Of a DNA stretch of 34,618 nt, positions 1 to 8,139 are shown piece by piece. Source of the stretch: an uncultured Rubritalea sp. (GTDB lineage: Bacteria > Verrucomicrobiota > Verrucomicrobiia > Verrucomicrobiales > Akkermansiaceae); NCBI GenBank assembly GCA_937132085.1, contig CAKZNV010000230.1, positions 1-34,618 of the forward strand, written 5' to 3'. A program made the translations under genes and the position numbers. The notes below the pieces were generated by a model. The model was given only the letters and a program-made list of their open reading frames with translations. It searched no databases and was not told where the DNA came from. The number at the start of each line of letters is the position of its first letter. The first letter of the stretch is position 1.

Positions 1-581
1 CCGTAGGGTGAAAAGTATTTCTTTCCTCCATAAGGGCCACCTCTTGTCCATCCGCCTTTGTTGATGTCGAACCCATGATCGGTAGGCCAAGATCCTTTGC
101 CGCCAAGGTGCCATTTACCTGCGAAGAAGGTAGCGAAACCATTCTTTTTTAGTTCTTCAGGTAGTGTGATGAGTTCATCAGGGAGGCGATCTATATAGTG
201 AGCTGGGACGAGTGGCTTCTTCCAGTGCTTGGGAACTGGCTTGCCTGGCTTTGGATTGAACGCTCCAAAGTAATCAGTGTTTTTAGTTCTGGCTGGATAC
301 TGGCCAGATAGAATGGAGGATCGGGTGGGGGAGCAGACTGGGCATGCTGCGTAGGCATTGGTGAGCTTGAGGGACTGACCACAGAGAGCATCGAGATGTG
401 GAGTCTCATAGAAGCTAGAACCAAAGCAGCCGAGATCCTTATAACCCAGATCATCAGCCACGATTAATAAAACATTTTTCACTTTAACTTCAGAAGACTT
501 GTCTTGAGCGCTGGAGGCTGAAGTTAGAGCTAGGGCAGAAAGGCAGCTCAGGGTGAGTGAGGACAGGAAATTAAAATTCAT
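1..581 (-). CDS. Secreted sulfatase (formylglycine-dependent, Cys-type), C-terminus cut by window edge
   Basis: Only the first 193 codons are present; the gene runs off the left edge. Residues 1-25 form a signal peptide ending in Ala-Ser-Ser-Ala, so the enzyme is exported. The metal-binding pair Asp43-Asp44 lies in VLLIVADDLGYKDLG. The sulfatase signature C-S-P-T-R is at 83-87, where Cys83 would become formylglycine. A further AGKWHLGG motif matches the conserved Lys/His region of the family. Such enzymes hydrolyse sulfate esters, and in Verrucomicrobia many act on sulfated polysaccharides; the substrate here cannot be told. It is divergent from the gene starting at 697, with 115 bp between the starts. 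A maturase (FGE or anSME) would be needed and is not in the window. Family assignment is firm; specificity is unknown. Confidence 0.93.
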   Translation of the reverse strand, partial: MNFNFLSSLTLSCLSALALTSASSAQDKSSEVKVKNVLLIVADDLGYKDLGCFGSSFYETPHLDALCGQSLKLTNAYAACPVCSPTRSSILSGQYPARTKNTDYFGAFNPKPGKPVPKHWKKPLVPAHYIDRLPDELITLPEELKKNGFATFFAGKWHLGGKGSWPTDHGFDINKGGWTRGGPYGGKKYFSPY

Positions 582-696
582 AGAAATGAGCCTAATAGAT
601 GAATAAAATTTAGCAAAAAGAAAGTTGTGGGTCTATGTAAGTTGATGAAGGAGAATTTGATTTACTTGAGCTAGGGGAGAAGCCAATTTAGGTCAT

Positions 697-1224
697 ATGA
701 AAAATCATTTTATTGCTTGTCTTGTTTTGTTATTTCTTGGAGGAGTCGCTAAGTCAGAAGAAGAGGTAGCTGTTGTCGTCCCTCATACCGTGATTGAGCA
801 TTATAGCTTTAGCATGATTAAATTCCGGTCTGATCCTGCTAGAGCAAAAGTGTTTACCTTTCAGTGGACCAAAGATGGCTATTCTGTGAAAGTGAATGCT
901 ACTGATAAATGGCTAGTGCAGGATGTTCACTATATTAAAACATTTGGAGGCAGCCCACCAACAGCACGGTTCGAGCTTATCAATAACCGCTTTCTGGTAA
1001 TACCTAGAACGATCAAAAACAGTGCTGTGCCAGATACGATGTTCCATGAAATGAAGGCTGTCTCTGAGGTCTATGATCTACAGACAGGTAAAAAAATTAT
1101 CGAGAGCAAGCCTTATAAATACGACCATGATGTGTATTTGATGTATAGTTTAGATGCTATCCAAATGCATATTTATACAGGAAATCGTGAACAGGAGAGA
1201 CAAGCGGAGAAAAAGAAAAACTAG
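697..1224 (+). CDS. Secreted protein of unknown function, 175 aa
   Basis: Not recognised. Residues 1-20 form a signal peptide (Lys, then a Leu/Val/Phe-rich core, predicted cleavage near Ala-Lys-Ser), so the product is exported. The mature part has alternating hydrophobic and polar residues suggesting beta strands, and the C-terminus is strongly basic and charged (EQERQAEKKKN). No lipobox is seen. A purine-rich stretch at 673-681 lies about 15 bases before the ATG, too far for an ordinary ribosome site, so the start rests on the signal peptide. The gene ends 89 bp before a convergent lipoprotein gene. Its neighbours do not suggest a pathway. Confidence 0.6.
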   Translation: MKNHFIACLVLLFLGGVAKSEEEVAVVVPHTVIEHYSFSMIKFRSDPARAKVFTFQWTKDGYSVKVNATDKWLVQDVHYIKTFGGSPPTARFELINNRFLVIPRTIKNSAVPDTMFHEMKAVSEVYDLQTGKKIIESKPYKYDHDVYLMYSLDAIQMHIYTGNREQERQAEKKKN

Positions 1225-1312
1225 CAAGCCCGTTCAAGGGGAAGGATGTATCCTTGTATTCAGCAAGCTCCACTTTCACCTTTATCCTTTTACCTTTCTC
1301 CTAAAAAAAAGA

Positions 1313-2185
1313 CTACCTAGCTCTGAGCTGAGGAGCTTCTGCGAAAGGATTGGCTGAGCGGCGGTTATTGCGTTCAGTGGCTCCGTATTTCCATGGATCT
1401 CTGCCTGACTGAGTAAAGATTGCCATTCCCATGACTCCAACATTGCGAGTGCCTTGTTGGCTGAGGTTGGAGTATGAGTCTCTCACACTAGAGAACTTAA
1501 AGGCTGCTACTGCTTCTGCGCTCTTTCTGAATCCTTTGATAGTAAGAGTTTTTCCTGGCTCAATGATGTAGCCACGATTCTTGATCGATGCAGGCTTGCC
1601 TGTGAGGATGTCTAGTCCATCGACACTCATCACGAGCTCTAGTTTTGTGTGTGCGATGTTTTTAACTACCAATGCGTAGTTAGAGCCTTTTGAGCCTACT
1701 ACGAAGCGTTTGCCTTGAGAGTGGATGTTCTTCAGGTTGCCCCATCTGCCTTTGACGCCCCATTCTACGAGTCCATCGGCAGACTTTTGCATGCCTTTGC
1801 CAGTGTATCTCCACTCGCTAGTCATCGCTTTGATGCCTTCTTTATCATTGTAGTAAATGCTAGATACTGAGCTGTGTTTCTTGGAGCGCTTGAAGTCAGT
1901 GAAGTTCACATTCGATTCTATTTCTTTTCCCCAACCCGTGGCAATTCCGGGGCGTCGGTTGGTGACAGTAGTTGAGCCAAATGATTTTTTAGCTACCGCT
2001 TTCGGAGCAGCTTTTATAGATGATCTCTCAGCATCGCTGAAGGCTGGAGCCATTGGAGCTTCGACAGGAGGCAGGGTGGTGCAACTGTTAATAATTACAA
2101 AAGAGGATGCTAATAAAGTGGTTTTTAAACCGAGTCCTAGTCTAGTGATGCGGGAGGTGAGAGTTTTTTGTAGATCGTGTTTCAT
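1313..2185 (-). CDS. Putative lipoprotein of unknown function, 290 aa
   Basis: A long N-terminal signal with a hydrophobic core (LGLKTTLLASSFVIINSC) ends in a plausible lipobox at Cys35, followed by a Pro/Ala-rich linker; lipid anchoring is inferred. The body (about 95-270) is rich in Gly, Ser and aromatic residues with several WG/RWG motifs, and no known family is recognised. The C-terminus carries SANPF at 277-281, also found at the extreme C-terminus of the M56 protease encoded divergently beyond the blaI-like gene. The start lies 86 bp from the start of that regulator, in a shared region with repeated AGCAT motifs, so co-regulation by the BlaI-like repressor is plausible but inferred. Confidence 0.65.
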   Translation of the reverse strand: MKHDLQKTLTSRITRLGLGLKTTLLASSFVIINSCTTLPPVEAPMAPAFSDAERSSIKAAPKAVAKKSFGSTTVTNRRPGIATGWGKEIESNVNFTDFKRSKKHSSVSSIYYNDKEGIKAMTSEWRYTGKGMQKSADGLVEWGVKGRWGNLKNIHSQGKRFVVGSKGSNYALVVKNIAHTKLELVMSVDGLDILTGKPASIKNRGYIIEPGKTLTIKGFRKSAEAVAAFKFSSVRDSYSNLSQQGTRNVGVMGMAIFTQSGRDPWKYGATERNNRRSANPFAEAPQLRAR

Positions 2186-2198
2186 GAAGCTAGAAAAA

Positions 2199-2270
2199 CA
2201 GCATTTAAAAGATTCGTCAATTCTTTTATGCTAAATTTTCAGCATTTAATAATTGCAGTATTTCCAGCAT
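2199..2270. promoter_or_regulatory. Divergent promoter region with candidate BlaI-type operator
   Basis: Between the lipoprotein gene and the blaI-like gene there is an 18-bp dyad at 2228-2245 with arms ATGCT and AGCAT around an AT-rich centre. Further AGCAT half-sites occur at 2200-2204 and 2266-2270, and CAGCATTTAA is repeated exactly at 2199-2208 and 2240-2249. BlaI/MecI repressors bind short dyads in divergent regions next to their own gene. The motif differs from the TACA/TGTA core of the staphylococcal operators, so assignment is inferred from position and symmetry. Confidence 0.45.
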
Positions 2271-2271
2271 C

Positions 2272-2655
2272 ATGTATTTTAACGGCATGAACAGATTAGA
2301 AAAAGGTCAGATGTCTCGTAGAGAACGCCAGATTATGGATATTATCTATAGGCTGGGGCAGGCGTCAGCTAAGGAAGTGCAAGAGAATCTACCTGATCCT
2401 CCATCATACTCTGCTGTCCGTGCATTACTAGTGACTTTGGAAAACAAAGAGATGGTGAAGCATGCTAAAGAGTCACGTCGCTACATCTATAAGCCTGCAA
2501 TCACTGAGAAAAGAGCAAGGAAGTCGGCTCTAAAGAACATCATTTCCACCTTCTTCGAAGGCAAGCCGCAGAATCTTGTGGCAGCATTGCTCGATGAGAA
2601 GGATCAGAATTTATCGAAAGAAGAGATCGATGAAATCCGTAATATGATGAAGTAA
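2272..2655 (+). CDS. BlaI/MecI/CopY-family winged-helix repressor
   Basis: The sequence SRRERQIMDIIYRLGQASAK near residue 15 is the typical opening of the penicillinase-repressor winged helix, followed by SYSAVRALLVTLENKEMVKH as recognition helix and wing entry. The C-terminal dimerisation segment contains STFFEG, near where BlaI/MecI are cleaved on induction. At 127 aa the length is normal for the family. The 2272 ATG is used, but the ATG at 2287 would give a more usual length before the domain; neither has a clear ribosome site. It lies 33 bp before an M56 protease gene, the classic repressor/protease pairing. The real inducer is unknown, since no beta-lactamase gene is adjacent. Confidence 0.92.
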   Translation: MYFNGMNRLEKGQMSRRERQIMDIIYRLGQASAKEVQENLPDPPSYSAVRALLVTLENKEMVKHAKESRRYIYKPAITEKRARKSALKNIISTFFEGKPQNLVAALLDEKDQNLSKEEIDEIRNMMK

Positions 2656-2688
2656 GTAATTTTAAACGCCCGCTCCCAAAAACAAACC

Positions 2689-3726
2689 ATGTTCTATACC
2701 AGTATCATTATTTCAATCATCGCTCTAGCTCTCAGTATCTTTCTGGGACGTAGAAACCCTGTGAAGTCCTCTGGGCTAACAGCTGGGATGGTTTTGTTGT
2801 TAATGTTCGTTCCATTGCTCGGCTTACTTCCTAAATTGGAAGTTTCTTGGCTGACTGGAGCGCAGGGGAGTTCAGTGGAGTCATTGAATAGCGGAGCTGC
2901 CTCTGGTGGCTTTGCTTATTGGGGAGTGTTGATGACGTCTGTTTGGCTCATCGGCTGTGGTTTACTGCTATTTAAGTTGGCTCTGCATTTAGTCGTGATC
3001 AAGCGCTGGTGCAGAGAAGCTGAGCTGACTCCGTCGGCTGTGGATTTAAGGCTGATGGAAGAATGCGCTGCCCAGCTCAAAATGGAGCGTGTCCCTGAGA
3101 TCCGCTACACAGAGAATCTTTCCTCACCAGTGATTACTGGCTTGATGCATCCTATTCTATTGATGCCTGAGAGCGCTCGAGAGTGGAACAGAAAGACATT
3201 GAGAATGGTGATGATTCACGAGCTGGGACATGTTCAGCGTCGTGACCTATGGGTCAGCATGGCTGCGCAGATTTCTTGTGCCATGCATTGGTTTAACCCT
3301 CTGGTCTGGATGCTCAGAAAACGACTCATCAACGAGTGTGAGTATGCTTGTGATGCCCATGTGATTTCTCACGGCACTAATGCTAAAACGTATATTAATG
3401 CTCTCTGTGATGTGGCTGAGTCATGTCAGAGTCAGCCAAAGAAGAAGTCAGTAATGGCCTCTACAATGGTGGCAACTTTAGCGATGGCTGATCAGGCTAG
3501 CTTGAAGAATAGAGTGCAGAATGTGTTGATAGGTCAGCCAAGACGTAACCCTTATTTGGTGGCTGCGATATTGATTGTGTCGGCATCAGTGACGCTGGCT
3601 TACAATGTGCTTCGTCCTGAGACTGTTCAGGACGCTGTGAGTGATGAGCTTATCGAAACTACGGAAATATACACACAAGAAGAGTTAGATAAGCGACATT
3701 CAGCGAATCCTTTTCCTGTTGAGTAG
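2689..3726 (+). CDS. BlaR1/MecR1-like M56 membrane metalloprotease without sensor domain
   Basis: Hydrophobic segments near 2-20, 33-48 and 78-105 are followed by a cytosolic zinc-protease domain with HELGH at 177-181 and a downstream ECEYACD motif (216-222) supplying the third zinc ligand. A further membrane segment lies near 287-305. In BlaR1/MecR1 the protein would continue into a penicillin-binding sensor domain; here only about 40 residues follow, so this is the short M56 type. By family knowledge it would relieve repression by the adjacent BlaI-like protein through proteolysis, directly or indirectly. The C-terminus ends in SANPFPVE, resembling the tail of the divergent lipoprotein. No beta-lactam role is supported. 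Confidence 0.9.
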   Translation: MFYTSIIISIIALALSIFLGRRNPVKSSGLTAGMVLLLMFVPLLGLLPKLEVSWLTGAQGSSVESLNSGAASGGFAYWGVLMTSVWLIGCGLLLFKLALHLVVIKRWCREAELTPSAVDLRLMEECAAQLKMERVPEIRYTENLSSPVITGLMHPILLMPESAREWNRKTLRMVMIHELGHVQRRDLWVSMAAQISCAMHWFNPLVWMLRKRLINECEYACDAHVISHGTNAKTYINALCDVAESCQSQPKKKSVMASTMVATLAMADQASLKNRVQNVLIGQPRRNPYLVAAILIVSASVTLAYNVLRPETVQDAVSDELIETTEIYTQEELDKRHSANPFPVE

Positions 3727-4194
3727 GGAGAGATCTTGTTACTGGGAGGACTTTATTTTACAGAATTTTCAGAATGGGGAGAATTGACAAAATTTTGCTT
3801 GGGTTGATTTTTTAAGCCACAATGAGGCGCAAAAACCGCAAGGGTGCACGATGGGCTTTGGTTGTTGAGTTTTTGAACCATCACCACAGTTGCGGGACTA
3901 ATACCATCTTCACAGTTATTCTGAACGAATAGTTTGCTTTCGCTGTCTTTGAATTGCAGCAAAGCTGTTTCCTTAAGAAGCGAAACAATATAATAAGATT
4001 AGCTGCGTTAGTCGTCAGTTGCATAGCCCGCTATGCGCCTTCCTTCTGCCTTGCTACTCTCATCATCTTGTTTTGCTATTCATCCATACTAACTATTCAA
4101 ATGGTATTACTTCGCTAGCGGAAGATGACAGAAATGCACGGAACCAGCATGCTGGAACTTGAAGCTGTTGACTTGAAACTGACAACTTCTCCTC
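3727..4194. other. Gene-free stretch of 468 bp between M56 protease and fumarase genes
   Basis: No convincing gene. A 69-codon frame on the minus strand (3753-3962) has no ribosome site or family resemblance and runs into the inverted-repeat element at 3899-4109, so it is not called. Besides that element there is a perfect 12-bp palindrome CCAGCATGCTGG at 4144-4155. No terminator with a T-run was found for the M56 gene. Confidence 0.6.
3899..4109. repeat. Candidate 211-bp intergenic element with terminal inverted repeats (MITE/REP-like)
   Basis: The element begins TAATACCAT (3899-3907) and ends with its exact complement ATGGTATTA (4101-4109). A second nested pair, GAATAGT (3927-3933) and ACTATTC (4092-4098), lies inside. 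Near the middle is a strong palindrome GCATAGC-CC-GCTATGC at 4021-4036. It codes for nothing convincing. This layout suits a miniature mobile element or a structured intergenic repeat. Only one copy is in the window, so its repetitive nature is inferred from structure. Confidence 0.5.
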
Positions 4195-5826
4195 CTAACA
4201 GACTGGGCAGGAGTTTAGGTTTTGGAAGAAGTCGTTGCCTTTGTCGTCTACTAGGATGAAGGCTGGGAAGTCTTCTACGCGGATCTTCCAGACGGCTTCC
4301 ATGCCTAGTTCAGGGAAATCGACTACTTCTACGGATTTGATATGATTCTGTGCTAAGATAGCAGCAGGTCCGCCCATTGATCCGAGGTAGAACCCTCCGT
4401 TTTCTTTACAGGAATCTGTGACGATTTGGGAACGGTTGCCTTTGGCTAACATGACCATAGAGGCGCCTTCAGCTTGGAAGATAGGAACGTAAGCGTCCAT
4501 GCGTCCAGCAGTGGTTGGGCCGAATGATCCTGATGGCATTCCGTCTGGCTTTTTGGCTGGGCCAGCGTAGTAAATTGGGTAGTCCTTGACGTAGGCAGGG
4601 AGTTCTTGGCCAGAGTCGAGCATCTCACGGAGTTTCGCATGGGCGATGTCTCTTGCGACGATAATGGTGCCGCTGAGTGAGAGTGCTGTGGTGACTGGGT
4701 ATTTAGTCAGTGTGGCTAGAGTCTTGTCCATGCCTTGGTCGAGATCGATCTCTACACCTTTAAATTTCCACTCACGGTAGCTTTCTGGGATGTATTGGCC
4801 TGGGTTAGACTCTAGTTTCTCAATGAAAATTCCGTCTTTAGTGATCTTGGCTTTGGCTTGGCGGTCAGCTGAGCAGGAGACTCCGATGCCGACTGGGCAG
4901 GATGCGCCGTGTCGAGGTAAGCGGATGACTCTAACATCGAGTGCGAAGTGTTTGCCGCCGAACTGTGCGCCGATGCCGATCTCACGTGATAGAGCGAGTA
5001 ATTCTTTTTCTAACTCAACATCACGGAATGCTCTGCCGTGTTCATTTCCGGTAGTAGGAAGTTCGTCGTAGTAGCGGGTGGATGCCATTTTGACCGTCTT
5101 AAGGTTCGTCTCAGCAGAAGTGCCGCCGATGACGATAGCTAGGTGATACGGTGGGCAAGCTGAAGTTCCAAGAGTCGCCATTTTGGCAACGCAGAATGAT
5201 TTTAAAGTGTCTGGATTGAGTAGCGCTTTGGTTTCTTGGTAAAGGAACGTTTTGTTCGCTGATCCACCACCTTTTGAGACGAAGAGGAATTCGTAGCTGT
5301 TGCCTTCAGTCGCATAGAGATCAATCTGTGCTGGCAGGTTAGTCTTCGAGTTGACTTCCTCATACATAGTGAGTGGAACAGTCTGTGAATAGCGTAGGTT
5401 TTCCTCAGTGTAGGTCTTGTATATGCCGTGAGAGATTGCTTCTTCGTCATTAAATCCTGTGTAAACATTCTGACCTTTTTTACCCATGACGATGGCGGTG
5501 CCGGTGTCTTGGCAGTTTGGGAGAATGCCATTGGCTGCGATCTCTGCATTACGTAGTAAAGTGAGAGCCATCATGCGATCGTTGTCAGATGCTTCTGGGT
5601 CTTCAAGTATTGCTGCTACTTGCTTGAGATGTGATGGGCGGAGCTTGAAACAGATTGCTTTTGACGCTTCGTTAGAGAGTTTTGTTAGAGCTTCTTTAGT
5701 AACTACCAGAATTTCACGGTCTCCATGCTTTTCGATGCTGACTCCTTCTTTAGTGAAGAGTTCGTATTCGGTCTTGTCTTCGGAAAGTGGGAAAGGTTTT
5801 TGGAAATAGAAATCTGGTGTGGACAT
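4195..5826 (-). CDS. fumA: Fumarate hydratase class I (4Fe-4S, FumA/FumB type)
   Basis: Interconverts fumarate and L-malate in the TCA cycle; cytosolic and oxygen-sensitive in the characterised relatives. The 543-aa length suits the single-chain two-domain class I enzyme. The three cluster-binding cysteines are Cys105 (NCQDTGTA), Cys224 (TSACPPYH) and Cys318 (GVSCSAD), the same numbers as in E. coli FumA. The C-terminal beta domain carries the PTTAGRMD motif. A possible promoter lies so close to the ATG that the mRNA may be nearly leaderless. The gene stands alone, with lipA upstream on the same strand behind its own terminator. The symbol is by similarity; fumB would be equally defensible. 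Confidence 0.96.
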   Translation of the reverse strand: MSTPDFYFQKPFPLSEDKTEYELFTKEGVSIEKHGDREILVVTKEALTKLSNEASKAICFKLRPSHLKQVAAILEDPEASDNDRMMALTLLRNAEIAANGILPNCQDTGTAIVMGKKGQNVYTGFNDEEAISHGIYKTYTEENLRYSQTVPLTMYEEVNSKTNLPAQIDLYATEGNSYEFLFVSKGGGSANKTFLYQETKALLNPDTLKSFCVAKMATLGTSACPPYHLAIVIGGTSAETNLKTVKMASTRYYDELPTTGNEHGRAFRDVELEKELLALSREIGIGAQFGGKHFALDVRVIRLPRHGASCPVGIGVSCSADRQAKAKITKDGIFIEKLESNPGQYIPESYREWKFKGVEIDLDQGMDKTLATLTKYPVTTALSLSGTIIVARDIAHAKLREMLDSGQELPAYVKDYPIYYAGPAKKPDGMPSGSFGPTTAGRMDAYVPIFQAEGASMVMLAKGNRSQIVTDSCKENGGFYLGSMGGPAAILAQNHIKSVEVVDFPELGMEAVWKIRVEDFPAFILVDDKGNDFFQNLNSCPVC

Positions 5827-5833
5827 GCGATGA

Positions 5834-5862
5834 ATCTAATCGATTTCACTCAGACTAGTCAA
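5834..5862 (-). promoter_or_regulatory. Possible sigma-70-like promoter of the fumarase gene
   Basis: On the minus strand TTGACT (5862-5857) is followed after 17 bases by TTAGAT (5839-5834), and the ATG begins at 5826. The -35 box is near consensus and the -10 box is weak. If used, transcription would start within a base or two of the start codon. Confidence 0.4.
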
Positions 5863-5891
5863 TGGACAAAGCCTGAATTTTAGACACTAAA

Positions 5892-5919
5892 AAACCCAAG
5901 GCCGTGAAGCCTTGGGTTT
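5892..5919 (-). terminator. Rho-independent terminator of lipA
   Basis: A perfect 11-bp stem (AAACCCAAGGC at 5892-5902 with GCCTTGGGTTT at 5909-5919) and a 6-base loop begins 19 bases after the lipA stop. On the minus strand the stem runs directly into a tract of T residues. Confidence 0.9.
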
Positions 5920-5937
5920 GTGAAATTTAGTAGAGGC

Positions 5938-6954
5938 CTAGCTCTCCAGCGTAGATTGGACTACGTCTGAACTAGCGTGAGGGATCGGGAGATCGCTTGG
6001 CTTAAGTTCTAGCTCAGCAGTTCCGCGGATGTCAGCTTCGATATCGTCTAGAACATCTAGCTCAGGGCGGAAGTCAGCAGCATGGTAGGATGAGCGGACG
6101 AGTGGTCCACTCGCTACGTGGCGGAAACCTTTATCGAGTGCGATCTGCTTGAGTTCGTCAAAGTATTCAGGCTTGATGTAGTCGACCACAGGAAGGTGAC
6201 GAGGAGTAGGGCGGAGGTATTGTCCAAGTGTGAGAACAGTAACATCGTGCTCTAACAGATCGTCCATTGCCTTGAGGATCTCATCATGAGTCTCACCTAG
6301 TCCGAGCATGATACCGCTTTTGGATGCGACTTTGCCGTTGACCATTTGTTTTGCCTTCTTGAGAACTGCGAGTGAGCGCCAGTATTTAGCTCTACTACGA
6401 ACGAGTGGAGTGAGGCGTTCTACCGTTTCTAAGTTGTGGTTAAAGATGTGAGGACGAGCTTCCATGCACATTTCTAGTGCCCAGTCACGGTCGTTGAAGT
6501 CAGGAACTAGCACTTCGATGATGATTCCTGGATTCACTGCACGGATAGCATTAATAACGTGCTTGAAGTGCTCAGCTCCACCGTCCTTGAGGTCATCACG
6601 AGCTACAGCTGTGATCACTACGTGGCGGAGTTTCATGCGTTTGGTGGCTTCAGCGACACGCATTGGCTCATCGGCTTCGAGAGCGTCAGGCTTAGCTGTC
6701 TTGACTGCGCAGAATCCACAAGCTCGGGTGCACTTGTCACCAGCGATCATGAAGGTAGCGGTGCCTTGACCCCAGCATTCCCATCGGTTAGGACACTGAG
6801 CCTCTTCACAAACAGTGACGAGGTTGAGATCTTTGATCATCGATTTAGTGTCCCAAAAAACAGGGTTGTTCGGGAGACGGACTTTAATCCATGAAGGTTT
6901 CTTGTCAGTATGGAGTGTAGGATCCATCTTCATTTTAGGGCCAGCGCAATTCAT
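5938..6954 (-). CDS. lipA: Lipoyl synthase
   Basis: Radical-SAM enzyme inserting two sulfurs into octanoyl groups on E2 and GcvH proteins to make lipoyl cofactors. The auxiliary-cluster cysteines are C49, C54 and C60 (CEEAQCPNRWEC), the radical-SAM CX3CX2C is C75, C79 and C82 (CTRACGFC), and the C-terminal RSSYHA serine that ligates the auxiliary cluster is present. The 338-aa length is usual. The start at 6954 has no ribosome site (it is preceded by a run of C); ATGs at codons 8 and 10 are alternatives and would keep the whole domain. No lipB or lipoylated subunit gene is adjacent. It ends at a strong terminator. Confidence 0.97.
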   Translation of the reverse strand: MNCAGPKMKMDPTLHTDKKPSWIKVRLPNNPVFWDTKSMIKDLNLVTVCEEAQCPNRWECWGQGTATFMIAGDKCTRACGFCAVKTAKPDALEADEPMRVAEATKRMKLRHVVITAVARDDLKDGGAEHFKHVINAIRAVNPGIIIEVLVPDFNDRDWALEMCMEARPHIFNHNLETVERLTPLVRSRAKYWRSLAVLKKAKQMVNGKVASKSGIMLGLGETHDEILKAMDDLLEHDVTVLTLGQYLRPTPRHLPVVDYIKPEYFDELKQIALDKGFRHVASGPLVRSSYHAADFRPELDVLDDIEADIRGTAELELKPSDLPIPHASSDVVQSTLES

Positions 6955-7254
6955 GGGGGGAAGCTAGTTCACGATAGGCGAAATGGAAAGCCAAATCCAC
7001 AAATCCCGCAGAAATTCACCAGAGTGAGTCATAGATTTGTGGTTTACACGATGCGTTATCATTTTTTTTACTAAAACATTTAAACATCTGTATAATTAAT
7101 AGATGCTATTTATCCTTGATGAAATATGGAGATAAGTCATCTTGTCTATGTCGTCGCAAGACGATATAGGCACCTCGATTGAGTATCCTAGTGGTTTTTG
7201 GGTTTTTCCACAGGTTGATCAATAGGGGTGCTTCTTTTTTGCCTAAATTTACGG
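6955..7254. other. Gene-free 300 bp upstream of lipA
   Basis: No coding frame is convincing. An inverted repeat CCACAAATC (6997-7005) and GATTTGTGG (7034-7042) lies upstream of lipA and could be an operator or leader hairpin. A separate hairpin is annotated at 7146-7169. The rest is AT-rich. Confidence 0.55.
7146..7169 (+). other. Ten-base-pair hairpin with a GNRA-type loop
   Basis: CTATGTCGTC (7146-7155) pairs with GACGATATAG (7160-7169) with one G-T wobble, closing a four-base GCAA loop. GNRA loops are stable only as RNA on the plus strand, so a plus-strand transcript is suggested. No T-run follows, so it is not a simple terminator; function unknown. Confidence 0.35.
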
Positions 7255-8100
7255 TTAAACCATAATCATAGCCAACACTTGTTCTGATGTATGGCCTTGT
7301 TCACGTAGGGCTTGTATAGAAAGAGGGGCGTTTCTTTTTGCTAGTCGTTCACCGCAATCATCATTGATGAGGCGATGATGTTGATAGCTAGGCTGTGGAA
7401 GCTTAAGCAACTTCTGTAAAATAGTATGAATGTGTGTGGAGGGAAGTAGATCTTCGCCACGTGTGACGTGGGAGATATTTTGAAAGGCGTCATCTACGAC
7501 TACTGCGATATGATAAGACGTGCCTATATCTTTACGTGACAGAATAACATCTCCTAAGAGATCGTGGTCTACGTTGATTTTACCATGAATTTCATCGTCA
7601 AAGGATATGGCTGAAGTCAGTGATTTCGCTTTAGAGGTGTTGAGTCGCCACGATGGGGTTTTACCTTGTTGTAGATAGTGATCGATCTGATCAGGGCTTA
7701 AATTTCTACATGTCTGTGCATAGAGTGTGCCTTCGGGGCCATGCGGAGCATTGGTGATGTGACTGAGCTCACGGCTGATGTCCTTTCGGGTGCAGAAGCA
7801 GGGGTAGAGGACGCCTAGGTCTTGTAGAGATTGGACAGCGGCTGTGTATTGTGGGAGCCTATCGGTCTGGCGGATCGGTTCCTGATCATGCTGGATGCCT
7901 AGCCAGTCGAGATCATCGAGTATTGCTTGGTAGAAATGTTCTCTAGTGCGGCTAGTGTCAATGTCTTCAAAGCGTAGCAGGTATTCGCCACTGTGAGAGC
8001 GAGCTAAGTCTTGAGCAACTTTTGCAGCATAGACGTGGCCTAGGTGGAGCAAGCCAGTAGGCGATGGGGCGAATCTGGTGGTGACTGCGGTTTGAATCAT
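7255..8100 (-). CDS. gluQ: Glutamyl-Q tRNA(Asp) synthetase
   Basis: A 281-aa paralogue of the catalytic half of glutamyl-tRNA synthetase without an anticodon-binding domain, the hallmark of GluQ-RS, which glutamylates queuosine at position 34 of tRNA(Asp). The class I signature HLGH is at 19-22 after FAPSPTGLL. A zinc site is formed by Cys101, Cys103, Tyr127 and Cys131. The KMSKS motif is degenerate (LAKRN near the C-terminus), as is common in this subgroup. The start of the divergent secreted-protein gene lies only 39 bp away. Queuosine genes are not visible nearby. Confidence 0.93.
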   Translation of the reverse strand: MIQTAVTTRFAPSPTGLLHLGHVYAAKVAQDLARSHSGEYLLRFEDIDTSRTREHFYQAILDDLDWLGIQHDQEPIRQTDRLPQYTAAVQSLQDLGVLYPCFCTRKDISRELSHITNAPHGPEGTLYAQTCRNLSPDQIDHYLQQGKTPSWRLNTSKAKSLTSAISFDDEIHGKINVDHDLLGDVILSRKDIGTSYHIAVVVDDAFQNISHVTRGEDLLPSTHIHTILQKLLKLPQPSYQHHRLINDDCGERLAKRNAPLSIQALREQGHTSEQVLAMIMV

Positions 8101-8139
8101 CTGTTTGCATTCTAGGAGGTTTGTGATTATAGTCTAGTT

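Noticed and set aside
1242-1255. AAGGAT/ATCCTT palindrome between convergent genes as terminator
   Set aside because: Two-base loop and no T-run; too weak to call.
2272-3726. Beta-lactam resistance locus
   Set aside because: No beta-lactamase or PBP2a gene is present and the protease lacks the penicillin-sensor domain.
3753-3962. 69-codon minus-strand frame
   Set aside because: No ribosome site or recognisable fold; it runs into the inverted-repeat element, so it is a chance frame.
7255-8100. Truncated glutamyl-tRNA synthetase pseudogene
   Set aside because: The shortened length, CxC/Y/C zinc site and degenerate KMSKS are features of intact GluQ-RS.
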